39,619 bases of DNA from Frankia sp. AiPa1 (GCF_023243075.1 NZ_JALKFZ020000128.1:1-39619); one strand, 5' to 3'. Counted from the stretch's first letter, positions 1 to 8,414 are shown. Made by a program: numbers and translations. Notes: generated by a model not told the origin, from the letters alone.

Positions 1-173
1 CAGCCTGGCCATCACAACGTCCCAACCAGCCGGGAAACGAAAAACAAACGATCTACGAGACCTGACCAGTTACCCTGCACAATCCAGCACAGGCTGCACA
101 CCATGTGTTCATGCTGAGCGGGCCGGTCGAAGCGAGACCAGTTACGCCGGCCAACATCCCTCCAAGGCGGGCG

Positions 174-1332
174 CTAGGTCGCTCGATGGATTGCCAGCAC
201 CAGTGTGTGCAGGATGTCCCGGACGGTGGTCGGAGCGTCGGTCGCGTGGGCGACGGCGATAGCTAGACGGCGGATTGAGGCATACGCCCGGGGGGTGATG
301 TCGGCAGCATGCTCGATCAGTTCGAGTGCGACTCTTTCCACGTCTCCCCATGCGCCGATATTGAGCATGGCGTATGCCATATCAGCCATACACAGGGCAT
401 GCATCGCTACATAAGGGCGCCGCCTGCCTGCCGCGCCACCCATTCTAGGTGATCGCTATGTAGGCGGATCGATTCGTGCCAGGATCGCAGGTCAGAATAC
501 AGACGTGCTTCCTGTATGCACATCTCATCGTCGTCTAGCCACCACGCCCATCGGGGATCACTGTCACGGGCCCCGTCTTGGTGGAGGCTGAGCGCGTGGG
601 AGAAGACGCGGATCGCCTCAGCGTCCCCCAGCGCGCCCAGGGCACGTGCCTCCCGCATGTGGAACATGGTGGACAGCCGTGGGGATAGGGGGCGATCTTG
701 CATCGAACGCGCGAGGGTGAGTCCTTCGACGGGACTACCAGCTTCTACTGCGTGCATGGAAATATTCTGTGTGACGAAGATTTCCATACTGCGATCACCC
801 GCAACCCCGCAGTAGTGGAGCGCTTTTCGGTTAGCTTCGCGTACGGATTCGGGTCGCCCGGTGTCAACCAGAAGCCACCCTGCCACTTCGTATAGCTCTG
901 CGGCCACTGCGTAGACATCTTTCTCAACGCCTCTGCGCACCCCAGAGGAAGCTATCCGCCTATCGAATGCTGCCGCGGTGCTCTCCGCAAGGCTGGCGAT
1001 CGGCGCCCTCCAAAGGCGCGTTCGGCGGCGAGAAGACTTCCTATCTTGATTCTCGCCTGCTCTAGCTGATCCTCTCCGATCGGCTCACGAGTAATCGTCG
1101 ACGGAATATCGGACGGTTCTGTACTGCGCGCCTCAAGTAGCGCGGGCAGGTTGGTCAGGCTGACGTCGAGGACATCGGCAATCGTCGAGCGGATGTCAGG
1201 TTGGGGCTCGGCCTCGTCACGCTCCCAGCGTCCAACCGTCGTCCGGTCCACGCCCAGTCGGGCCGCGAAGGACTCCTGTGTGTAGCCCATGGCGCGGCGC
1301 CGCAGGGCCAGGCGGCCATAGGTCCGAGCCAT
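174..1332 (-). pseudogene. XRE-family HTH regulator with TPR-like C-terminus, broken by two frameshifts
   Basis: Three consecutive minus-strand reading frames make up one protein of the actinobacterial XRE-TPR regulator type. The first (ATG at 1332, preceded by AAGGGGAG at good spacing) encodes a Cro/C1-type HTH, with TQESFAARLGVDRTTVGRWE near residues 17-36. Near 1005-1020 the coding sense moves to another frame, which reads on as LAESTAAAF and then KDVYAVAAELYEVAGWLL, a typical TPR-region sequence. Near 415-430 it shifts again, continuing as YVAMHALCMADMAYAML to a stop at 174. Joined, the product would be about 375 residues, the usual family size. As read, only the HTH part (stop at 952) or fragments would be made. 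It is either a genuine pseudogene or has two sequencing errors. Confidence 0.75.
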
Positions 1333-1359
1333 AGTCCGACTCCCCTTCGTGCTCACGGA

Positions 1360-1377
1360 TGCATCAATCTTGCATCA
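1360..1377. promoter_or_regulatory. Direct repeat upstream of the XRE gene, possible autoregulatory operator
   Basis: TGCATCA occurs at 1360-1366 and again at 1371-1377, an 11-bp period (about one helical turn), 28-45 bp upstream of the XRE start at 1332. Tandem half-sites on one face of the helix suit an HTH dimer. Binding by the adjacent regulator is inferred. Confidence 0.35.
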
Positions 1378-1566
1378 TCACTGCCGTGGCGCTGGTGTGG
1401 TTGATCCGCCACTGTACGTATGAGCGCTCCGAACCAGTCGGTCACACACGATCGGGGCGACCCATCTGGACCCTCGCCGATCAAAACGTAGGGCTCCCGC
1501 ACGTGTGCTCCGCTCTGCCCGTCGGCCAGCCTGGTGGCAAGCCGTCCATAGCAACCGTCCCATGGA

Positions 1567-1600
1567 CGTACGACTGTGGTCTTTCAGCTGGGGTCGTACG
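1567..1600. promoter_or_regulatory. Inverted repeat upstream of the small HTH gene, possible operator
   Basis: CGTACGAC (1567-1574) and GTCGTACG (1593-1600) form an exact 8-bp inverted repeat with an 18-bp spacer. It ends 20 bp before the start codon at 1620. Each arm contains the self-palindrome CGTACG. The position suits control of the 1620-3384 gene pair; the bound protein is unknown. Confidence 0.4.
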
Positions 1601-1619
1601 ATGCTGTAGATTCCGGTGT

Positions 1620-2237
1620 ATGGCAGACGGACAGGTCTACGGCCCGTTCGACACCGCGTCGGGCTCAGGGGGTGCGGCGGAGTTGGAGGCAGATCTAGGT
1701 GAGGGGTGGACACTCCGTCTTTCGGTCGGCCGGACGGATGCCGGTCGCCTTGCGGTGCGCGAGGTGACGGTCAGGCCCACGAACCCCGACGGGCTACCTG
1801 GCGATGGCTTCACGACCGGTGTCGTCCGGTCGATTCAGTGGGGTTGGTGGATCGCTGAGGCGAAGCGGGTTGCGGGGGAGCTGCAGGACATCGTCAGCGG
1901 GGAGCAGTGGGTCCCGACGGTCAAGGCACTTCTTGCCCAGCGTCGTCAGGCCGCGGGCCGTGGTGACGAGTTCTACGCCGTGGTTGCGGCTGCCTTCGCT
2001 GACCTCTCGGCCACCGGGACGCGACGTGCGACGCAGGAACTCGCCGCGAAGGTCGACACTCCGCCGAACACGGTCAACCGCTGGTTGAAGGAGGCCCGGT
2101 CGCGGGGCCTGCTCACCAGTCCCGAGAGGGGACAGACGGGCGGGGTGCCCACAGCCACGGCACAGCAGTTGCTGCAGAACCTCATCGATGCGTTGCAGGG
2201 CGATGCAGGGAAGGCGAACGTTGCCGAAGCGGAGTAA
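1620..2237 (+). CDS. Small helix-turn-helix protein of the integrated element
   Basis: A 205-residue soluble protein. ATG at 1620 is chosen because the frame upstream (from 1359) reads as unlikely cysteine-rich, low-quality sequence. The N-terminal half (VYGPFDTASG onwards) shows no recognised domain. Around residues 135-165 a helix-turn-helix is visible in TQELAAKVDTPPNTVNRWLK, followed by EARSRGLLTSPERG, which resembles the wing of a winged helix. The gene overlaps the integrase start by 17-50 bp depending on the start used, so the two are probably translated together. Proteins of this kind precede integrases in actinobacterial elements; a role in controlling the element or in excision is inference. 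An inverted repeat just upstream may be its operator. Confidence 0.65.
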   Translation: MADGQVYGPFDTASGSGGAAELEADLGEGWTLRLSVGRTDAGRLAVREVTVRPTNPDGLPGDGFTTGVVRSIQWGWWIAEAKRVAGELQDIVSGEQWVPTVKALLAQRRQAAGRGDEFYAVVAAAFADLSATGTRRATQELAAKVDTPPNTVNRWLKEARSRGLLTSPERGQTGGVPTATAQQLLQNLIDALQGDAGKANVAEAE

Positions 2238-3384
2238 CACGCGTCAGCTCCCGTCGGGACGCTGGCAGGGTCGGTACACCGGCCCGGACGGCAGGCGTCA
2301 CGTGAAGACATTCGGCACGGACGCCGAGGCGTCCGCGTGGGTGAAGGCGCAGCAGGTCTCGTCCGATGATGGCGACTGGGTGAGCCCCGTCGCCGGCAAG
2401 ACGCTCGTCGGGCCATGGGCAGACCGGTGGATGACCACCCGAGTGATCATCCGGCCCAAGGCGCGGGAACGTGATGCCAGTCTCATTGAGCTTCACGTCA
2501 AGCCGTTCTTCGGGCACCGGGAGATCGATTCGATCGATCAGGCGGATGTCCGGGACTGGATCGTCACTCTCGTCAACCGGCGTGTCGGCTCGGGCTCGAA
2601 CCGCGAACGGACGCTGTCACCCGCAACAGTGCAGAAGGCATACCAGATCCTCAAGTCGATGATGAACGCAGCGGTTGACGCCCGCCTCATCCGCCGGTCG
2701 CTCTGCTACAACATCGACCTGCCCAAAGTCGACCACCAGGAAATGCGGTTCCTGACCCCAGCGGACGTCATGCGGCTCGCGCAGATCATGCCCGACCGCT
2801 TCTACGCCCTGGTGCTCGTCTGCTGCTACGGCGGGCTCCGCATCGGCGAGGCCGCCGGGCTCGAACGGCAGCACATCCAGGGCAGCAAGATCCAGGTCGT
2901 CCAGGGGGTGACCGAGGTCAGCGGGCAGGGTCTGCTTGTCGGGCCGTTGAAGACCAGGCACTCGCGCCGAACGGTCGCGGTTCCCGAGCCGGTGGCCGAA
3001 GCTCTGCGGAGGCACCTTCGCAAGTACGTAGACCTGCGGCCCGATGCGCCGGTGTTCAGTGTCTCCGGGACTCGCCTTCGGGTGAACCACTTCCGTAAGC
3101 GGCACTGGGCAAAGGCGATCAAGGATGCGGGGCTCGCCCCGCTGCGCATCCATGACATGCGGCATACGGCTGTTGCCTTGTGGATCGCTACCGGTGCTCC
3201 GGTGCTGCAAGTCAGCCGAAGGGCCGGGCACGGCTCGGTCAGCTTCACGCTCGACAGGTACGGCCACCTCTACGAGGAAGCCGACGACGCCCTCCTGACC
3301 GGGCTGAGTGCCACGCTGGCCGCGTCCCAGCGGCAGAGCGCGACACCGGACGCTGCCATCATCCCGTTCCGCCGCATCGGGTGA
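2221..3384 (+). CDS. Tyrosine-family site-specific integrase
   Basis: Catalyses integration and excision of the element by DNA strand exchange through a phosphotyrosine. Counting from TTG at 2221, an N-terminal AP2-like arm-binding region (QLPSGRWQGRYTGPDGRRH, then KTFGTDAEA) is followed by a SAM-like core-binding region (about 65-160) and the catalytic domain. The catalytic residues are visible: Arg207 in GGLRIGEAAG, His311 and Arg314 in HDMRH, His337 in AGHGS and the nucleophile Tyr347 in LDRYGHLY. TTG at 2221 is preferred because AGGGAAGG lies 6 nt before it. ATG at 2188 or 2203 in the same frame would lengthen the overlap with the upstream gene. All catalytic residues are present and length is normal (387 aa), so it should be active. 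The target is probably the tRNA-Ala gene 105 bp downstream. Confidence 0.93.
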   Translation: MPKRSNTRQLPSGRWQGRYTGPDGRRHVKTFGTDAEASAWVKAQQVSSDDGDWVSPVAGKTLVGPWADRWMTTRVIIRPKARERDASLIELHVKPFFGHREIDSIDQADVRDWIVTLVNRRVGSGSNRERTLSPATVQKAYQILKSMMNAAVDARLIRRSLCYNIDLPKVDHQEMRFLTPADVMRLAQIMPDRFYALVLVCCYGGLRIGEAAGLERQHIQGSKIQVVQGVTEVSGQGLLVGPLKTRHSRRTVAVPEPVAEALRRHLRKYVDLRPDAPVFSVSGTRLRVNHFRKRHWAKAIKDAGLAPLRIHDMRHTAVALWIATGAPVLQVSRRAGHGSVSFTLDRYGHLYEEADDALLTGLSATLAASQRQSATPDAAIIPFRRIG

Positions 3385-3456
3385 TCGCTGCGCTTACTGG
3401 GCACGGCATGGGCATATGATCTCTATGCGGATCATGGCGTGATGCCCGGAAAACCA

Positions 3457-3480
3457 AAAACCCTGCTGGCGCAGGGTTTT
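3457..3480. terminator. Bidirectional rho-independent terminator between integrase and tRNA-Ala
   Basis: AAAACCCTGC (3457-3466) and GCAGGGTTTT (3471-3480) are exact inverted repeats around a TGGC loop. The stem has A and T runs on both sides, so it works in both directions. It ends the plus-strand integrase transcript and the minus-strand tRNA transcript, and it marks the boundary of the element. Confidence 0.85.
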
Positions 3481-3488
3481 CAGGGCTG

Positions 3489-3562
3489 TGGAGGTGAGGG
3501 GACTCGAACCCCTGGCCTCCTCCGTGCGAGGGAGGCGCTCTACCAGGCTGAGCTACACCCCC
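3489..3562 (-). tRNA. tRNA-Ala, anticodon CGC
   Basis: A 74-nt cloverleaf reads on the minus strand. The acceptor GGGGGTG pairs with CACCTCC and contains the G3-U70 wobble that is the alanine identity element. D stem GCTC/GAGC, anticodon stem CCTCC/GGAGG around loop CTCGCAC (anticodon CGC, reads GCG), variable loop AGGCC, T stem AGGGG/CCCCT with loop TTCGAGT, discriminator A. CCA is not encoded. Its 3' end faces the integrase, and its 5' end overlaps the end of the neighbouring hypothetical CDS by 10 nt. Confidence 0.95.
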
Positions 3563-4164
3563 TGGAAGCAACTGAAGCTTACAGGATGACGGGGGGCGGG
3601 TGACGACCGACCCTGGCGGTCTGCGCCGCGATCGGGCTGGGCGGGTAGACGGTGTGCCTCCGGCGTGTTCGGCAGGGTGGCGACCAACTGGTCGAAGATC
3701 GTGGAGGCATCGTCCGGAGGCAGTAGGCCCGCGTCATGGCCCGTCCAGCCCCACAGCCGGGCGCCGTCGAGAAGGATCTCGTTGTCGGGGCCGTCGCTGC
3801 CGGGGAAGGCCAGCATGGCCCCGTCGGGGGGTGGTGCGTCGTCGAGCGGGCGGTGGACCCACAGCTGCAGTGCCTCCTCCGGGCACCACGCCGCGTCGCG
3901 CACGGCCACCTGCCACGCCGCCCGACCGGGCCGGTACACGCCCAGGCGGACGGTGGTGCCGCGGCAGCGAAAGTGCAGGCCGAGGCCATCGCGGCGGACG
4001 CCACGGAGGTCAACCGGCACGGCGGAGCTTCCTGGGCAGACGAGGTATCCCTCGGCTCGCAACCGGTTCGTCCACGCGTTGAAGGACGCGGCCTTGACGG
4101 ACACAGCTGGCGCTGCCTTCCTGATCGGGCTGGGCGATTCGGACTCGGCGATGTCGATGAGCAC
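3553..4164 (-). CDS. Hypothetical protein ending inside the tRNA-Ala gene
   Basis: No family recognised. GTG at 4164 gives 203 residues starting LIDIAESESPSPIRKAAP. The frame stays open to 4461, but the part upstream reads as a cysteine- and arginine-rich stretch that does not look coding. No good ribosome-binding site marks 4164, so the start is tentative. The central part looks like a real globular protein: VPVDLRGVRRDGLGLHFRCR, WQVAVRDAAWCPEEALQLWV, and NEILLDGARLWGWTGHD, rich in Trp and short beta-like segments, with no membrane segment. The stop codon TAG lies in the tRNA (last codons CAG GGG GTG TAG), so transcription would run into the tRNA on the same strand. A single transcript processed by RNase P is possible. 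Confidence 0.55.
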   Translation of the reverse strand: MLIDIAESESPSPIRKAAPAVSVKAASFNAWTNRLRAEGYLVCPGSSAVPVDLRGVRRDGLGLHFRCRGTTVRLGVYRPGRAAWQVAVRDAAWCPEEALQLWVHRPLDDAPPPDGAMLAFPGSDGPDNEILLDGARLWGWTGHDAGLLPPDDASTIFDQLVATLPNTPEAHRLPAQPDRGADRQGRSSPAPRHPVSFSCFQGV

Positions 4165-4909
4165 CCACGGCACGGGGCGGTACTGGCGACGACAGTTACG
4201 GCGACAGAGGCAACGGCACAGGCCATGCGGCCGTGCTGACCCGCCTGCCGCACTTGCCGCACTGCCGCCACGTCGTATGTTCCGGTCGCGAACCCGGTGC
4301 CCCGAGCCTTCGTCGGCAGCGGCCTTGGCCGGGGCGATGCGCTGGGCAGCCGCTGCCCGCGTCGGACTGATGTCTCCGTCAACGCAGATCTGCCCGCCGG
4401 ATCGGCGTGCTCGCTGGATTGACGAACTGGTCAGGGCGCAGTGCTGGTTGGATCGCCGCACCGGTCGCTCGACAGCCCCGCCGCGGCGCGGTGAGCCGGA
4501 AGATCCCTCGCGTCCAGGGCGGTCTCCGCGGCTAGCGGGCCGCCGGGCTCGTCGTGGTGGAGACGAGCCTCAGTGGGCGCGAGGGCGCGGACAACACGGA
4601 CACGCTTCCGAGCACCAGACCATTCGACACGCCCAGTGAGGGGCGGGGCCGTGCTGGAAGCGGAGCGTCACCCTGCTGATTATGCACGCCGAGCGGCGTG
4701 GCCGCTGTCACGTGACTGTAACGGTGCTGCTCGCCACCCGTATGCCGGACTGTCCAGCCCAACCGGGCATCCGGCCGCCTGCTGCCACGTAGCCACGGGA
4801 CGGCCCGAACGGGCATGGGTGGCTCGCCGGGGCGGTGGGTCGGGGATAGTCGCTGGGGGAATCCCGGACGGTGGGAGAGGTGTCATGTGCCCGCCGGCGA
4901 GGGGGTGAG
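4165..4909. other. Long stretch without a convincing gene
   Basis: Several open frames cross this stretch on both strands, but none gives a protein that looks like a known family, and amino-acid composition is Arg/Pro/Ser-rich as expected for antisense frames. The right end must hold the promoter of the gene at 4910. GATAGT near 4846-4851 is a possible -10. No repeat or RNA structure was recognised. Confidence 0.5.
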
Positions 4910-6322
4910 ATGGTCATGATCTATACGAACCAGGGTTTCGAGAACCGGGCCGACGCCGGGCGGCGGCTCGCCGCTCGGCTTGAGCACCTGCGCGGGCAGG
5001 ACGTTGTCGTCGTGGGGCTGCCCAGGGGCGGCATACCGGTCGGATTCGAGGTGGCGCGGGCGCTCGGAGCGCCGTTGGATGTCCTGCTCGTCCGCAAGAT
5101 CGGGGTGCCGCAGCAGCCCGAACTGGCGATGGGGGCGATCGCCGAGGGCGGCATTCGGGTGGTCAACGAAGACACGATCCGCCTGGCCCAGGTGGACCAG
5201 GCGCAGTTCGCCCGGGTGGAGGCCCAGGAACTCGCGGAGCTGACCCGTCGCGGTCACCGGTTCCGCGCCGGCCGGCCGCGGATCCCGCTGCACGGTCGCA
5301 CGGTCATCGTGGTCGACGACGGCATCGCCACCGGTGCCACCGCCCGGGCGGCCTGCCAGGCGTTGCGGGTGCCCGGCGCGGGACAGGTCGTCCTTGCCAC
5401 GCCGGTCGTCGCTCGCGACCGCATCGACCAGTTGCGCCTCGACGCCGATGAGGTGATCTGGGTACGGGCACCGGAGACCTTCGCCGGGGTCGGGGAGTTC
5501 TACGCGGACTTCACCCAGACATCGGACGAAGAGGTTGTCGACCTCCTGAGACAGGCATCCGGCACGGTCGGGCTGGCTACGGACGTGGAGATCGCGGGGC
5601 GTGACGGCGTTCGCCTGCCGGGCCGGCTTGTCGTGCCGGCCCGGCCCCGAGGTGTGGTGGCGTTCGCTCATGGCAGTGGTTCGGGCCGGCATAGCCCGCG
5701 TGGGCGGTTCGTCGCCGAGACGCTGACCGCCGCTGGTCTCGCCACGCTCCTGCTGGATCTCGTCACCGGCACCGCCGAGCCCGACGCCCCGGCCGCCGGC
5801 ACCAGGTCCGCCAGCGCCACAGCCACCAGCGCGCCGCCGTCCGCCAGCGTTCCTGCCGACGCCGCCCCCACCGTGGCGACCGCCGCGGGGTCCGACCTCG
5901 ACCTGCTCGCCGGGCGGCTGGCGGTCGCGGATGCCTGGCTGGCCGACGAGCCGTCGACGGCCTCACTCCCGCTCGGCTATCTCGGCGCCAGCACCGGTGC
6001 CGCGGTCGTGCTGATGGCCGCCGGTGAACCCGGCAGCCGGGCCCGTGCCATCGTCTCCCGCGGGGGTCGGCCTGATCTCGCCTGGTCACGGCTACCCGCT
6101 GTGCACTCCCCGACCCTGTTGATCGTCGGGGCCCGTGACGAGCAGGTCCTTGAGTTCAACCGCTGGGCGCAACAGCGGCTCACCGGCTGTGTCCACCGGC
6201 TGGAGATCGTGCCCGGGGCCACGCACCTGTTCGGCGAGCCGGGCACGCTCGCCCAGGCGGCAGCCCTGGCCCGGGACTGGTTCCTCGACGCCCTGGTCCC
6301 CAGCGCCCACGCCAGCCAGTGA
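4910..6322 (+). CDS. Phosphoribosyltransferase-alpha/beta hydrolase fusion protein
   Basis: 470-residue cytoplasmic fusion. The N-terminal phosphoribosyltransferase domain (about 1-215) has VVVGLPRGGIPVGFEVARAL and the PRPP-binding signature VIVVDDGIATGATA near 140-153. After an Ala/Ser/Pro linker region, a dienelactone-hydrolase-like alpha/beta hydrolase domain follows, with FAHGSGSGRHS (oxyanion region), nucleophile elbow LGASTGA, acidic residue in GARDEQV and histidine in GATHLF. An Ala-rich insertion (about 290-325) sits inside the hydrolase domain. The same domain pair occurs in M. tuberculosis Rv0571c of the DosR dormancy regulon, so a stress role is likely; substrates are unknown. ATG 4910 is preceded by AGGGGG; ATG 4916 is an alternative. 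The CBS gene 200 bp downstream is on the same strand. Confidence 0.85.
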   Translation: MVMIYTNQGFENRADAGRRLAARLEHLRGQDVVVVGLPRGGIPVGFEVARALGAPLDVLLVRKIGVPQQPELAMGAIAEGGIRVVNEDTIRLAQVDQAQFARVEAQELAELTRRGHRFRAGRPRIPLHGRTVIVVDDGIATGATARAACQALRVPGAGQVVLATPVVARDRIDQLRLDADEVIWVRAPETFAGVGEFYADFTQTSDEEVVDLLRQASGTVGLATDVEIAGRDGVRLPGRLVVPARPRGVVAFAHGSGSGRHSPRGRFVAETLTAAGLATLLLDLVTGTAEPDAPAAGTRSASATATSAPPSASVPADAAPTVATAAGSDLDLLAGRLAVADAWLADEPSTASLPLGYLGASTGAAVVLMAAGEPGSRARAIVSRGGRPDLAWSRLPAVHSPTLLIVGARDEQVLEFNRWAQQRLTGCVHRLEIVPGATHLFGEPGTLAQAAALARDWFLDALVPSAHASQ

Positions 6323-6520
6323 GTTGCCGTCTGTCCGACCATCCGAATTCCTGATCGTCTGACGGTCTGATCATTTGGCAGGACGGCCAGGCGGGCGGGT
6401 TCACCCGATCCGGGTGCCTGTACGCCATCAGGTGACTACCTCCAGGGATCGGGGAAGGACGTAGAGGTGCCGTGCGGCCGGTTCGCGCGGTGTGCCTGGC
6501 CCGATCGGAGGGGGAAACAG

Positions 6521-7417
6521 ATGGTCTACGTCGGCTCGATGATCAGCAGGCCGCCGGTGACCGTGTCACGGACCACCACGATCGGGCGGGCGGCACGGGA
6601 CATGGCCCGTCGGGGCGTCGGGGCGCTGCTGGTGGTGGACGACGACCGACTCGTCGGCATCGTCACCGATCGTGACATTGTTGTCCGTGGAGTGGCGCGC
6701 GGTATTGGTCCAGATGGGCGGATCGACGCGTTGATGACCACGGATGTGATCACTATTCCGGCCGGGATGGGGGTCGAGCGTGCCTACGAGATCTTCCGCA
6801 ACCATGCGCTGCGACGCCTGCCGGTCCTGGACGGACGACGCATCGTCGGCATCGTCACCGTGGACGACCTGCTGATCCGCAGCGAGCGGGAGATGGCAGA
6901 TCTGGTCCATCCGGTCCACGACGAGACGTTCGCGCCCCGCCGTGAACCATCACCGCCTGTGGTGTCCACCCTCCCGGGTGGTCGAGGCATCGGCATGGCC
7001 ACCTCGGCGAACGGCGCGTCGGAAGCCGCGGAGTCGAAGGCGTATGGCGCGCGCGGGGGATCGGCGAGGGTGGGGTGGGGGGCGCTTGGCGCGGACGGGG
7101 GGTCCGGTGATGCGGAGTCGATGGGGATGGCGTCGATGATCAGGGTCTCCCGGTCGGCGGTGTTTCCGCGGCGCACCGGTGTGCTGCGCGCGCATCCGGG
7201 GGATGTGCTGATCATTCATAGTCACGTGCCGCTGACGGCGGATCGCGCGGGGGAGATCTGCGGGGCCCACTCGGACAGCGGCGACCCGCCGTTCGCCGTG
7301 CGCTGGGCCGACACCGGGAGCGTGAGCTTCGTCTTCCCCGGTCCTGACGCCGAAGTGCGTCATCAGAGCGGCGAGTGTTCGCCCGAGCCGGCGGACACCT
7401 ATGCTGCTCATCACTGA
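6521..7417 (+). CDS. Two-CBS-domain protein with C-terminal DUF1918 domain
   Basis: 298 residues. Two CBS motifs form a Bateman module: MISRPPVTVSRTTTIGRAAR to LVGIVTDRDIVVRG, then MTTDVITIPAGMGV to IVGIVTVDDLLIRS (about 5-125). Such pairs bind adenine nucleotides or related ligands. A linker rich in Gly, Ser and Ala (about 140-225) leads to a DUF1918 domain: RAHPGDVLIIHSHV, RAGEICGAHSDSGDPPFAVR, SFVFPGPDAEV. ATG 6521 is preferred because GGAGGGGG lies just before it; the longer frame from 6467 lacks such a site. CBS proteins of this size (for example Hrp1) accompany hypoxia and dormancy genes in actinobacteria, matching its upstream neighbour. The link of CBS to DUF1918 is less common; DUF1918 is usually a stand-alone small protein. 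Confidence 0.88.
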   Translation: MVYVGSMISRPPVTVSRTTTIGRAARDMARRGVGALLVVDDDRLVGIVTDRDIVVRGVARGIGPDGRIDALMTTDVITIPAGMGVERAYEIFRNHALRRLPVLDGRRIVGIVTVDDLLIRSEREMADLVHPVHDETFAPRREPSPPVVSTLPGGRGIGMATSANGASEAAESKAYGARGGSARVGWGALGADGGSGDAESMGMASMIRVSRSAVFPRRTGVLRAHPGDVLIIHSHVPLTADRAGEICGAHSDSGDPPFAVRWADTGSVSFVFPGPDAEVRHQSGECSPEPADTYAAHH

Positions 7418-7562
7418 GCGGTCCCGGCGGGACGGTCGCGTAGTTATCTGACCCTGAATGCCCAGTCCCGGCCGGCCGCCCTCGGTCAACGCTGCATCCG
7501 CAGGGGGTCCGGCGCTGGCTGGCTGCGTTCAGCCGACGGGTTCCGGCGGACCGGTCCGTGCG

Positions 7563-8414
7563 TCAGTTTCCCTTCGCGGCGGCTGCTTCTCCGACATCGG
7601 TGCTGGCGACGCCGCAAGAGCCGGTGGTGTCAGGAGCACTGAGGGCGTCGGTGGAGCGGCCGGCTGGGGTGACGACGGCGGCCTGGACCTTGTGGCCGCT
7701 CGCGAGGGCGATGGTGCGGTCGGCGAGGACCTCGGCGTCGACCGGGTCGTGGGTGACGATCAGGACTGGGGCCGGCAGGGCGGGCAGGACGTCGCGTAGG
7801 AAGGCCCGGACCTCGGCGCGGGTGGAGGTGTCGAGTGCCGAGAGGGGCTCGTCGAGCAGCAGCAGCCGTGGCTGGGTGGCCAGCGCCCGGGCCAACGCCA
7901 CCCGCTGCGCCTGCCCACCGGAGAGCGCGGCGGGGCGGCGGTCGGCGAGGTCGCCGACGCCGAAGCGGGCCAGCCACGACTCGGCCTGCGAGCGGGACTG
8001 CCGACGCCCGTGGCCCAGCCGGGCACGCAGGCCGAATGCCACGTTGTCGCGTGCCCGCAGGTGCGGGAACAGCAGATAGTCCTGGAACACCACCCCGACG
8101 GGACGCTTTTCGCTCGGGACGAAACGGCGTTCGTGTGGATCGTCCAGGACCTCACCGGCGAGGGTGATACGGCCGTCATCGAGGGGTAGCAAGCCGGCGA
8201 GTGTCCGCAGCAGGGTGCTTTTGCCGGCGCCGCTGCGGCCGAGGACGGCGACCACCTCACCCTGGGCCGCCTGCACCTCGACATCCAGCACGAACTGGCC
8301 GCGCCGGACGACGATGCGTGCCCGCAGGCCCTCGCCGCCGCTCCCGGACATGCCGCCGGGGGCGCCGGTGGGCGGATCGACGCGGGCCTCGCCCACCGGT
8401 GGAGAGGAGCTCAC
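7563..8414 (-). CDS. modC: Molybdate ABC transporter ATP-binding protein ModC
   Basis: 283-residue ATPase that powers the ModB channel at the inner face of the membrane. Walker A is LGRSGAGKSTLLRTLAGL, Q-loop VFQDYLLFPHL, signature LSGGQAQRVALARAL, Walker B LLLLDEPLSALD and H-loop VTHDP. GTG at 8414 is chosen because it overlaps the modB stop by 4 nt (GTGA) with a G-rich ribosome-binding site before it, so the two are translationally coupled. The frame runs further up to 8504 inside modB but that part has no family similarity. The usual C-terminal molybdate-binding (TOBE/Mop) domain of ModC is missing here; a separate Mop protein is encoded upstream at 9486. Assignment to molybdate/tungstate rather than another anion rests on this neighbour and on ModB. 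Confidence 0.88.
   Translation of the reverse strand: MSSSPPVGEARVDPPTGAPGGMSGSGGEGLRARIVVRRGQFVLDVEVQAAQGEVVAVLGRSGAGKSTLLRTLAGLLPLDDGRITLAGEVLDDPHERRFVPSEKRPVGVVFQDYLLFPHLRARDNVAFGLRARLGHGRRQSRSQAESWLARFGVGDLADRRPAALSGGQAQRVALARALATQPRLLLLDEPLSALDTSTRAEVRAFLRDVLPALPAPVLIVTHDPVDAEVLADRTIALASGHKVQAAVVTPAGRSTDALSAPDTTGSCGVASTDVGEAAAAKGN

Larger units (their letters stand above)
1..3488. mobile_element. Right part of an integrative element inserted at tRNA-Ala (left end outside window)
   Basis: A tyrosine integrase gene ends about 100 bp from the 3' end of a tRNA-Ala gene, the usual layout of elements that integrate into the 3' part of a tRNA. The integrase, the small HTH gene overlapping it and the broken XRE regulator further left are plausible cargo. 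No second copy of the tRNA 3' end is visible in positions 1-173, so the other attachment site must lie outside the window. No replication or transfer gene is visible here, so it cannot be said whether this is a conjugative element, a prophage or a remnant. The inner limit is inferred. Confidence 0.5.

Noticed and set aside
64..145. Direct repeat GACCAGTTAC at 64-73 and 136-145 as an attachment site
   Set aside because: Ten bases only, no match to the tRNA 3' end, and no other support.
3359..3571. Open frame on the minus strand reading GVAQPGRAPPSHGGG and following
   Set aside because: This is the common false protein made by translating a tRNA gene; the tRNA-Ala lies exactly here.
4790..4815. 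GGGAC-like half-site resembling a DosR box upstream of the 4910 gene
   Set aside because: The second half-site is at the wrong distance and does not match; not enough for a DosR box.
4532..4908. Open frames on both strands in the gap before the phosphoribosyltransferase gene
   Set aside because: No ribosome-binding site, no recognisable domain, composition typical of antisense frames in high-GC DNA.
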